Below are positions 57,423-64,000 of a DNA stretch of 64,000 nucleotides, one piece after another (position 1 is the stretch's first letter; every line of letters starts with the position of its first letter). Source of the stretch: Scleromatobacter sp964418745 (lineage in GTDB: Bacteria > Pseudomonadota > Gammaproteobacteria > Burkholderiales > Burkholderiaceae_C); the NCBI GenBank assembly GCA_964418745.1, contig CAYQMX010000009.1:153009-217008 (forward strand), written 5' to 3'. Position numbers and translations under genes: made by a program. The notes beneath the pieces are model-generated. The model ran no database searches. It was not told where the DNA came from and saw only the letters and a list, made by a program, of their open reading frames with translations.

Positions 57423-58121
57423 ATGCAACGACGTCAGTTTACGCCGGCCCTCGCCACGCTCGTCCTCGCCCGCGCGGCCGGCCTGGCGCTGCTGGGCGAG
57501 TCCACCCGCGCCTTCGCGCTGGGCGAGACCGAGGCCGCATCCGGCGTGCGCGCCGCGCTGGAGCGGGGCGCGGCCAGCGCGGTGTCGCTGCTGGGCAAGC
57601 CGGGCGGCTTCCTCGACAACCCGCAGGTGCGCATCCCGTTGCCGGGCGCGCTCAAGAGCGCGGCCTCGATGCTGCGCGCGCTCGGCCAGCAGAAGCGCGT
57701 CGACGACCTGGTCAACTCGATGAACCGCGCGGCCGAGTCGGCCGTGCCCGAAGCCAGGCCCTTGCTGCTCGACGCCGTGCACACGATGTCGGTGGAGGAC
57801 GCCGTCAAGATCGTCCGCGGCAACGACACCTCGGTCACCGACTTCTTCGCCGCCAAGACGCGTGCCCCGCTGGGCGTCAAGTTCCTGCCCATCGTCACCG
57901 CCGAGACGCGCAAGGTGTCGCTGGCCGCCAAGTACGACGCCGTCGCCAGCAAGGGCTCGGCGTTCGGCCTGGTCAAGCCGGAGGACGCGAACGTTGAGCA
58001 GTACGTCACGCGCAAGGCGCTCGACGGCCTGTTCTTCATGATCGGCCAGGAAGAGAAGAAGATCCGCGCCGACCCGGTGGGCACCGGCAGCGCGATCTTG
58101 AAGGCCGTCTTCGGCCACTAG
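57423..58121 (+). CDS. DUF4197-family exported protein
   Basis: A 232-residue protein starting at ATG 57423. The N-terminus (MQRRQFTPALATLVLARAAGLALLG) is an export signal. The body is helical with GVRAALERGAASAVSLLGKPGGFLDNPQVRIPLPGAL, LLDAVHTMSVEDAVKIVRGNDTSVTDFF and VEQYVTRKALDGLFFMIGQEEKKIRADPVGTGSAILKAVFG, which is the DUF4197 signature. The function is unknown. Length matches the family. Confidence 0.88.
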   Translation: MQRRQFTPALATLVLARAAGLALLGESTRAFALGETEAASGVRAALERGAASAVSLLGKPGGFLDNPQVRIPLPGALKSAASMLRALGQQKRVDDLVNSMNRAAESAVPEARPLLLDAVHTMSVEDAVKIVRGNDTSVTDFFAAKTRAPLGVKFLPIVTAETRKVSLAAKYDAVASKGSAFGLVKPEDANVEQYVTRKALDGLFFMIGQEEKKIRADPVGTGSAILKAVFGH

Positions 58122-58144
58122 CCGCCGGCGCGACCGGCGGGGCG

Positions 58145-59296
58145 CTAGATGGTGCGCGACAGCTCGAAGATCAGCGCCGACGGCAGCGACTGGATCACCG
58201 CGTCGCGGCCGATCATCGCGCCGGTGTCGCTGCCCACGGTCGACAGGCGCAGCGCGTTGCCCTCGGGCGCGACCTCGATGAACACGAACGACGGAAACTC
58301 GCTGGAGATGCCCACGCGCAGCTTCTTGAAACGGTCGTTGGCCAGCACCGATTCATAGATGATCGCGTGCGGCAGGGCGTCGCGGCAGAACTCCTCGGCC
58401 TCCTCCACGCTGTTGACGAAGTCCACCAGCAGGCCCATGTGGCGGATCGACTCCCTGATGATCGAGCGCATCTCGCGCGCGCCCGCCACCACCAGCACGT
58501 GGCTGCCGGCCAACGGCTTGGAGTTGTCCGACACGCCGAAGCCCTGGTCGATCTCGACGACGCTGACGCCTTCGATCTCGTCGTGGACCGTGCGCGGGAA
58601 CTCGATGGTCAGCGTGGTCTCGTCGTCGGACACCAGGCGGTCCAGCACCAGTCCCAGCGTCCACGACACCTGCTGCACCAGGCGCCACGACATCGTGTCG
58701 AGCGACGGCAGCGGCGTGCCGATCGGGGTCAGGCGATCGGACGCGTCGGAGCTGGCGTGCGCGAAGCGCACCGTGAGCCGGGCGTACGGCGGCCAGGCCT
58801 TGACGTCGAGCTTGAACTCGATGCTCTTGCGGGCCAGGTCCAGGCTCCAGTCGACGATCGCCTGCAGCAGCGTGTGCAGCAGCGTGGCGTCGACGACCAC
58901 CTCGGCCGGCTTCAGCGCCTGCATGATCTCGAGCTGGCGCGCGGTCGCCTCGCGGCCGCGCTGCAGCAGCACCTCGCGCAGCATCTGCGTGACGCTGATC
59001 TGTTCCGGCGACTGGCGGATGCGGCCGGAGGCGAAGCGGGCCAGCTGCTGGCCGATCATGCCGGCGCGGCGCGCGCGCTCGATTTCCTCGCGCAGCATGC
59101 GCAGGCCGGCGCGGTCGATCTTGCCGGTGGTCGCGAGCACGGTGACACGCTCGAGCGCAGCCGACAGGGGCAGGCCGACCTCGGTGCCGATCTGGCCGAT
59201 GATCTCGCGCCAATGGCCGTCGTCGGGCTCCATCCGGGGCTTTTCGGAAACCGGGTCGGTCATGGTCTGTCGGCTCGATGCCAGTGTCATTGTCAT
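58145..59296 (-). CDS. Degenerate histidine-kinase/receiver-like regulatory protein
   Basis: A 383-residue minus-strand soluble protein starting at ATG 59296. Residues about 30-115 resemble a DHp helical pair (GTEVGLPLSAALERVTVL...LREEIERARRAGMIGQQLARFA), but no phospho-acceptor His with its usual E/D neighbour is present. Residues about 120-260 look like an ATPase remnant (LLHTLLQAIVDWSLDLA) without clear G boxes. From about 270 a receiver-like fold appears (SHVLVVAGAREMRSIIRESIRHMGLLVDFV) without the acidic pocket. It is probably a non-catalytic signalling scaffold. Identity rests on pattern only. Confidence 0.6.
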   Translation of the reverse strand: MTMTLASSRQTMTDPVSEKPRMEPDDGHWREIIGQIGTEVGLPLSAALERVTVLATTGKIDRAGLRMLREEIERARRAGMIGQQLARFASGRIRQSPEQISVTQMLREVLLQRGREATARQLEIMQALKPAEVVVDATLLHTLLQAIVDWSLDLARKSIEFKLDVKAWPPYARLTVRFAHASSDASDRLTPIGTPLPSLDTMSWRLVQQVSWTLGLVLDRLVSDDETTLTIEFPRTVHDEIEGVSVVEIDQGFGVSDNSKPLAGSHVLVVAGAREMRSIIRESIRHMGLLVDFVNSVEEAEEFCRDALPHAIIYESVLANDRFKKLRVGISSEFPSFVFIEVAPEGNALRLSTVGSDTGAMIGRDAVIQSLPSALIFELSRTI

Positions 59297-59487
59297 TTGA
59301 TCCCTCCTTCACGCGCCGCGAGCGAATCCCGGCGAGGCCCCATTGTCCATCAGCGGTTGCATCGGTTACAAAATGTCGCGATTGCTTCCTTGAAGTGAGC
59401 CATGGTGCACAGCGTTGCCGGGGGACTCCATCCCCAATGAGGGTGAGTCGCATCGTCGAACCGTGCACTAACCCGCATGATGACGGA

Positions 59488-60081
59488 ATGCCCAGGAAAA
59501 AACATTCGGATACACCCCTTGATCAACCCGGAAGCCGGTTTTGCCGAACCCTTCTGGCGCTGGGGGTCGTGCAGGCCCTGGCGGGGTGCGCCCCGCCCTT
59601 CGATTGGCGCAGCGTCGCGCTCCCGGGCACCCAACTTGTAACAGAGCTGCCCTGCCGCCCATCGCGTTTCCAGCGCGACGTCACCGTCGCCGGCGTGCCC
59701 TTGAAGCTGTTCATGCTGTCGTGCGAGGCCGGGGGCGTCACCTACGGCGTGGCGACCGCGGATGTCGGTGATCCGGCCCGTGTGGACGCGGTGCTGTTCG
59801 CGCTGCGCGGCAGTGCCGAGGGGGCGATCCGGTCGGCGGCGGCCCCGGCTCGCGCGTTGAACCTCCATGGAATCACCCCGTTCAATGGAAACTCGAGTGC
59901 CCTGCTGCATGGGCGGCGGCCGGACGGCCAGGCCGTCGACGAGGCGATCCGCGTGTTCGCGCGCGGGACGCGGGTATTCCAGGCGAGCGCCGTCGGCGCC
60001 GCATTGCCCGACGCCGCGTTGCGGCCGTTCGAGGACGGCCTGCGCTTCGACCTGGAAAGGGAAGCGGCCGACCCAACATGA
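59488..60081 (+). CDS. Hypothetical lipoprotein
   Basis: A 197-residue protein from ATG 59488. The leader FCRTLLALGVVQALAGC ends in a lipobox with Cys near residue 35. The mature part includes LVTELPCRPSRFQRDVTVAGVPLKLFMLSCEAGGVTYGVATADVG, a pattern seen in short Burkholderiales lipoproteins of unknown role, and ends EDGLRFDLERE. The frame is open further left, but the Met just before the signal is the natural start. It may be anchored to the inner or outer membrane. Confidence 0.65.
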   Translation: MPRKKHSDTPLDQPGSRFCRTLLALGVVQALAGCAPPFDWRSVALPGTQLVTELPCRPSRFQRDVTVAGVPLKLFMLSCEAGGVTYGVATADVGDPARVDAVLFALRGSAEGAIRSAAAPARALNLHGITPFNGNSSALLHGRRPDGQAVDEAIRVFARGTRVFQASAVGAALPDAALRPFEDGLRFDLEREAADPT

Positions 60082-60246
60082 GCCTCAAGAGCGTGCGCGC
60101 CTGGTGTCCGACCCGTCGAATCGTGCAAAAGGCCGACGAAAAGCCCGCCGCGAGCCCGCTTGCGGAGAGTGTGTACTAGGTTCGGCCGGCTTCCAGGCCG
60201 ATAATCTTTTGTTTGCGTCGATTCACGACGTCCGGAATCCGTCCAC

Positions 60247-60696
60247 GTGGCTGCTGTACTGCTGATCGCTCATGCCCCCCTCGCCTCGGCGCTGTTGTCC
60301 GTCGCCGGGCACTGCTATGCGGAGAAGGGGCACCTCTTCGAGGCCATCGATGTCGATCCGGGCATGTCGGCCGAGGCGGTCGAAGCCCTGGCGCGCGCCG
60401 CGCTGGCCCGGCTCGACGCCCCCGAGGTGCTGGTGCTGACCGACGTGTTCGGTGCCACGCCGTGCAACGTCGCCCAGCGGCTGTCCGATGGCGTCAGCGT
60501 GCGGGTGGTGGCCGGCGTGAACGTGCCCATGCTGTGGCGCTCCCTGTGCTACCTGGGCGAGCCGCTCGAGGCGCTGGTCGCCCGCGCGCTGTCCGGCGCC
60601 TCGCAGGGCGTGATGCAGGTCGGACAGACGCGGCCGCAGAACCAGGTCCAAACTCCCCTCTCGAATGATTCGAACCACTCTCGTCATCAGCAATAA
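60247..60696 (+). CDS. PTS EIIA component, mannose/fructose subfamily (regulatory)
   Basis: A 149-residue protein from GTG 60247. The phosphorylatable His is in VLLIAHAPLASALLSVAGHCYA (residue 8). VLVLTDVFGATPCNVAQRL and VVAGVNVPMLWRSLCY complete the EIIA-Man fold. In Betaproteobacteria this protein belongs to an incomplete PTS (EIIA-HPr-EI) with no sugar permease, used for regulation. Its 3' end overlaps the HPr start by 32 nt, an unusually long overlap, and the extra C-terminal residues are non-conserved. Confidence 0.92.
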   Translation: MAAVLLIAHAPLASALLSVAGHCYAEKGHLFEAIDVDPGMSAEAVEALARAALARLDAPEVLVLTDVFGATPCNVAQRLSDGVSVRVVAGVNVPMLWRSLCYLGEPLEALVARALSGASQGVMQVGQTRPQNQVQTPLSNDSNHSRHQQ

Positions 60697-60934
60697 GCTG
60701 GGCCTGCACGCCCGCGCCTCCGCCAAGCTCACCAAGCTGGCCAGCAGCTTCCAGTGCGAGGTCTTCATGACCCGCAACAGCCGGCGGGTCAACGCCAAGA
60801 GCATCATGGGCATCATGATGCTGGCTGCCGGCCTCGGCGCCGAGGTGGAACTCGAGACCGACGGCGAGGACGAGCAGCAGGCCACCGCCGCGCTGTCCGC
60901 GCTCGTCAACGACAAGTTCGGCGAAGGCCAGTAG
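60665..60934 (+). CDS. ptsH: HPr phosphocarrier protein
   Basis: An 89-residue protein starting at ATG 60665. It carries phosphate from EI to EIIA. The active His is in NKLGLHARASAKLTKLA (His15) and the regulatory Ser in RRVNAKSIMGIMMLAAGLG (Ser46 region), which is the HPr-kinase target in bacteria with HprK. It is encoded inside the 3' end of the EIIA gene, with EI further downstream on the same strand. Confidence 0.96.
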   Translation: MIRTTLVISNKLGLHARASAKLTKLASSFQCEVFMTRNSRRVNAKSIMGIMMLAAGLGAEVELETDGEDEQQATAALSALVNDKFGEGQ

Positions 60935-60982
60935 CCGGCGCCGCGGGTGCAGCGCCAGCCGGCGCGCGCACCCGGCGGCGGA

Positions 60983-61819
60983 TCAGGCCAGGAAGTGGCG
61001 CTGGTAGCGGGTCGGGATGTCGGCCACGCGGGTCAGCAGGGGCAGGTCGGCGGTGTTGAACTCCGGATCCCAGGCCGGCGCGCCCAGCACCTTCGCACCC
61101 ATGCGCAGGTAGCCCTTGATCAGCGCGGGGGGGTCGACATCCAGCGATTGGTCGAGGTCGTCCACCGGCAGCGCCACGCGCGGGCGCACCTGCAGGTCGA
61201 CCGGCGCCAGGTGGGTCTCGCGCAGGCGCGCCCAGAGGCTGGCCGCGCAGTGGCCGCCGTCGCGCATCGACACGCTGGCGCAGCCGATGACCGTCTCCAT
61301 CGCGTTATGTTCCATGAACTGGGCCAGCGCGCCCCACAGCGCCAGGATCACGACGCCCGAGCGGTGGTCCGGGTGCACGCAGCTGCGGCCGAGCTCGACC
61401 ATGCGCTCGCGCAGCGGCCGCAGGCGGGTGAGGTCGAATTCGGTGTCGCTGTAGAAGCTGCCGGCGCGCCGCGCCGCGCTGGGGGTCAGCACGCGGTAGG
61501 TGCCCACCACCTCGCCTGGCTCGTCGGCCACCGGCGCGGTGCGCACGATCAGGTGCTCGCAGAACTCGTCGAACAGGTCGACGTCGTGTCCGGCGGGAGC
61601 ACCGGCGACGGGCGTGGGCCGGGCGCCCATCTCGTCGACGAAGACCTGGTGGCGCAGGCGCTGGGCGGCGCGCACGTCGTCGAGGTGGCTGGCCCACGCG
61701 ACCTGCAGCGTCGGGGCGACATGCGAGCGCTGCGAGCGGCCGGCGGGGCGGTCGGTGCGGCGCCTGGCTTCGACCACGGCGAGGGTCGCGCGCGAGGACG
61801 TGGAGAAGAATTCGCTCAT
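60983..61819 (-). CDS. OlsB-like GNAT N-acyltransferase
   Basis: A 278-residue minus-strand protein starting at ATG 61819. The GNAT core reads VAWASHLDDVRAAQRLRHQVFVDEMGA, FDEFCEHLIVRT, VVGTYRVLTP, FYSDTEFDLTRL, ELGRSCVHPDHRSGVVILALWGALAQFM and IGCASVSMRDGG, the pattern of OlsB-type enzymes that acylate ornithine (first step of ornithine-lipid synthesis) and their relatives. The partner OlsA is not adjacent. It lies head to head with ptsI and interrupts the EIIA-HPr-EI order. Confidence 0.8.
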   Translation of the reverse strand: MSEFFSTSSRATLAVVEARRRTDRPAGRSQRSHVAPTLQVAWASHLDDVRAAQRLRHQVFVDEMGARPTPVAGAPAGHDVDLFDEFCEHLIVRTAPVADEPGEVVGTYRVLTPSAARRAGSFYSDTEFDLTRLRPLRERMVELGRSCVHPDHRSGVVILALWGALAQFMEHNAMETVIGCASVSMRDGGHCAASLWARLRETHLAPVDLQVRPRVALPVDDLDQSLDVDPPALIKGYLRMGAKVLGAPAWDPEFNTADLPLLTRVADIPTRYQRHFLA

Positions 61820-62018
61820 TCGAGGGCTCCCAGGGGTTGCCCGCGATGGTGGCCAGCCGCCGTGACGTTGGCGTGAACCGCCGGTGACCGGTGCGTGACA
61901 CGGCTCGGGCAAACGCCCGGTTCGGCGCGCGGCGGCGGGCAGCCTTGCTGCTACATTGACTGTTCGAACCCGCCGGGGCGCCAGTGGGCGTCCGGCGTGC
62001 GGTTCCGGAGGTCGGTTC

Positions 62019-63800
62019 GTGAGCATTCAGGTGTTCGGTCTTCCCGTCTCGCGCGGCGTCGCGATCGGGCGTGCGGTGCTCGTCGCGTCGAGCCGCGTCG
62101 ACGTCGCCCACTATTACGTGGAGCCCGGAATGATCGAAGCCGAGGTCAAGCGGCTGCGCGCCGCCCGCGACCTGGTCGTCGAGGAGCTCACCGCGCTCAA
62201 GGGCGACGTGCCCGAGGACGCCCACGACGAGCTCGTGGCGCTGCTGGACGTCCACCTGATGCTGCTGCAGGACGACACCCTGTCGGAGGCGACGCGCCAG
62301 TGGATCGTCGAGCGCCACTACAACGCCGAGTGGGCCCTGTCGTCGCAGCTGGAGGTGATCGCGCGCCAGTTCGACGAGATGGAGGACGAATACCTGCGCG
62401 ACCGCAAGGCCGACCTCGAGCAGGTGGTCGAACGCGTCATCACCGCGCTCGGGCGCCTGGGCGGCGATTCGTTCGACAATCCGCCGCCCCAGGGCCAGCG
62501 CGACTTCGCCGGCGAAGACCCGCTCGTCCTGGTGGCCAACGACATCGCCCCCGCCGACATGCTCAAATTCAGGCGCAGCGTGTTCACCGGCTTCGTCACC
62601 GACGTCGGCGGGCGCAATTCGCATACCGCGATCGTCGCGCGCAGCATGGACATCCCGGCCGTGGTCGGTGCCCGTGAGGCGAGCCGCATCGTCACGCAGG
62701 ACGACTGGATCATCATCGATGGCGACGCGGGTGTCGTGATCGTCAATCCCTCCCCCATCGTGCTCGAGGAGTACCGCTTCCGCCAACGCCAGGTCGAGCT
62801 CGAACGCGCGCGCCTCGACCGGCTGCGCCACACGCCCGCGGTCACGCTCGACGGCAACGCCATCGAGCTCCTGGCCAACATCGAGCTGCCCAGCGACGCG
62901 CAGGCGGTGCTCGATGCCGGCGCCGTGGGTGTCGGACTGTTCCGCAGCGAGTTCCTGTTCATGAACCGCGCCGGCCGCCTGCCGGGCGAGGAGGAGCAGT
63001 ACGAGGCCTACAGCAAGGTGGTCAAGGCGCTCAGCGGGCTGCCGGTCACGATCCGCACGGTCGACATCGGCGCGGACAAGCAGCTGGACCGCACGCCCCA
63101 GCAGATGGAGCGCGTCGACCACAACCTGAACCCGGCGCTGGGTCTGCGGGCGATCCGCTGGAGCCTGTCCGAGCCCGAGATGTTCGGCGAACAGTTGCGC
63201 GCCATCCTGCGCGCGAGCGTGCACGGCAAGGTTCGGCTGCTGGTGCCCATGGTGGCGCAGATGCGGGAGGTGCGCCTGCTGCTCGAGGCGATCGAGCGCG
63301 CCAAGGCGCAGCTGCGTGCACGCAGCCAGCCCTACCTGGACGTGGCCATCGGCGCCATGATCGAGGTGCCGGCCGCCGCGCTGGTGCTGCCCACGCTGCT
63401 CAAACACTTCGACTTCGTCTCGATCGGCACCAACGACCTGATCCAGTACACGCTGGCGATCGACCGCGCGGACGAGGCGGTCTCCCATCTGTACGATCCC
63501 TGGCACCCGGCGGTGCTGCAGCTGATCGCGCAGACCATCGCCAAGGCCAACGAGCTGGGCAAGGACGTCTGCGTGTGCGGCGAGATGGCCGGGGACCCGG
63601 CGTTCACCGAGCTGCTGCTGGGCATGGGACTGCGCAGCTTCTCGATGCACCCGACCCAGGTGTCGTCCATCAAGAAGCGGATCCTGCGCGTCGACTCCAA
63701 GGTGTGGAGCAAGCATGTCGACCTCGTCTGCGAGGCCGAGGATCCGCAAGCGATCTACGAGCGCCTGCAGACAGCCGTGCCCGCGCGCGCGGGGGGCTGA
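62019..63800 (+). CDS. ptsI: EI, phosphoenolpyruvate-protein phosphotransferase
   Basis: A 593-residue protein starting at GTG 62019, with GGAGG 7 nt upstream; the frame is open further left without similarity. It autophosphorylates from phosphoenolpyruvate and feeds HPr. The phospho-His is in GGRNSHTAIVARS (near residue 200), VGLFRSEFLFMNR and GTNDLIQYTLAIDRAD line the PEP site, and CGEMAGDP carries the catalytic Cys. The opening VFGLPVSRGVAIGRAVLV is typical. It is separated from ptsH by the minus-strand acyltransferase gene, so it has its own promoter. Confidence 0.97.
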   Translation: MSIQVFGLPVSRGVAIGRAVLVASSRVDVAHYYVEPGMIEAEVKRLRAARDLVVEELTALKGDVPEDAHDELVALLDVHLMLLQDDTLSEATRQWIVERHYNAEWALSSQLEVIARQFDEMEDEYLRDRKADLEQVVERVITALGRLGGDSFDNPPPQGQRDFAGEDPLVLVANDIAPADMLKFRRSVFTGFVTDVGGRNSHTAIVARSMDIPAVVGAREASRIVTQDDWIIIDGDAGVVIVNPSPIVLEEYRFRQRQVELERARLDRLRHTPAVTLDGNAIELLANIELPSDAQAVLDAGAVGVGLFRSEFLFMNRAGRLPGEEEQYEAYSKVVKALSGLPVTIRTVDIGADKQLDRTPQQMERVDHNLNPALGLRAIRWSLSEPEMFGEQLRAILRASVHGKVRLLVPMVAQMREVRLLLEAIERAKAQLRARSQPYLDVAIGAMIEVPAAALVLPTLLKHFDFVSIGTNDLIQYTLAIDRADEAVSHLYDPWHPAVLQLIAQTIAKANELGKDVCVCGEMAGDPAFTELLLGMGLRSFSMHPTQVSSIKKRILRVDSKVWSKHVDLVCEAEDPQAIYERLQTAVPARAGG

Positions 63801-63830
63801 AGCTCCCTTGAAGTTTTTTCAGCAAGAGGC

Positions 63831-63860
63831 TTGCGCGACCGGAAAAGACTCGTATAGAAT
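63831..63860 (+). promoter_or_regulatory. Sigma-70-like promoter near the right edge
   Basis: TTGCGC (63831-63836) and TAGAAT (63855-63860) are 18 nt apart; TAGAAT matches five of six positions of the -10 consensus. A further perfect -35-like TTGACA occurs at 63985-63990 with its -10 outside the window. No gene between 63801 and 64000 is convincing, so these promoters probably serve a gene or RNA operon to the right. Confidence 0.45.
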
Positions 63861-64000
63861 CGTGGGCTTCGCTGATGAAAAACAGCTTGAGACCGCGACG
63901 CAGGAAGTGAGCCGAAATGCTTCTCCAGCATCCCGAGCGAGAGCCGATAAGCAGTCAGCGAAACGAAGCGAGAAAGTCGACTGCTTGACAAGGTTTTAAA

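Noticed and set aside
63715..63999. 94-codon plus-strand frame running past the ptsI stop
   Set aside because: Its first part is a shadow of ptsI in another frame and the rest overlaps promoter-like sequence; no ribosome-binding site or domain is present.

Overview
The window is high-GC DNA with short intergenic gaps and a gene set typical of Burkholderiales (Betaproteobacteria): dacC-dat-ybeD-lipB-lipA, phoH-ybeY, an EIIA-HPr-EI phosphotransferase set, a DUF1840 gene, a b561/YceI cluster and Gram-negative porins. The Rubrivivax/Leptothrix/Roseateles neighbourhood is my best guess; genus is inference from gene content, not a search.

Region 1 (1-11.7 kb) is a quinoprotein alcohol-oxidation locus. 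A tightly overlapping operon encodes pqqB (5' end outside the window), pqqC, pqqD, pqqE, a secreted beta-propeller protein, a NosR-like membrane flavo-iron-sulfur protein and ApbE, the flavin transferase that would load it. A near-consensus sigma-54 promoter then precedes a PQQ-dependent alcohol dehydrogenase carrying the Asp-x-Asp lanthanide signature. This is followed by a high-potential iron-sulfur protein (HiPIP) where a cytochrome c would be expected, and by a porin with its own sigma-54 promoter. The genes read as one system: cofactor synthesis, dehydrogenase, electron acceptor, porin for substrate entry and a membrane electron-transfer module.

Region 2 (11.7-18.3 kb) has lower GC and looks like a decaying island beside the 3' end of tRNA-Arg(CCG). 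It holds a PD-(D/E)XK-like protein, a phage terminase fragment, an EamA exporter, membrane proteins, an Imm11-like fragment with an in-frame stop, and probable frameshifted genes.

Region 3 (18.4-44.8 kb) is core genome: Nudix, cytochrome b561 with two YceI proteins plus the remnant of a third, DAHP synthase, 3-oxoadipyl-CoA thiolase, a c-di-GMP module, ruvB/ruvA separated by a copper chaperone, phoH-ybeY, hemB, a 6S-like RNA, hemJ, dacC (catalytic Lys replaced by Gln), D-amino acid transaminase, and ybeD-lipB-lipA interrupted by an AP2-domain gene.

Region 4 (44.8-56.9 kb) is a second accessory island, flanked by an exact 16-bp inverted repeat. Its centrepiece is a 1377-residue secreted protein with six Ig-like modules, an Rhs/YD-repeat shell and a C-terminal toxin-like domain, followed after 1 nt by a candidate immunity gene. 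Around it are a methyltransferase-Rhs chimera, a duplicated ribbon-helix-helix gene with possible operators, XRE regulators (one without its toxin, one apparently lacking its start), a glycosyltransferase and a frameshifted phage gene.

Region 5 (56.9-64 kb) returns to core genome: a TlpA-like lipoprotein, DUF4197, a degenerate kinase/receiver protein, a lipoprotein, EIIA-HPr, an OlsB-like acyltransferase and EI (ptsI). The right edge carries promoter-like sequence whose gene lies outside the window.
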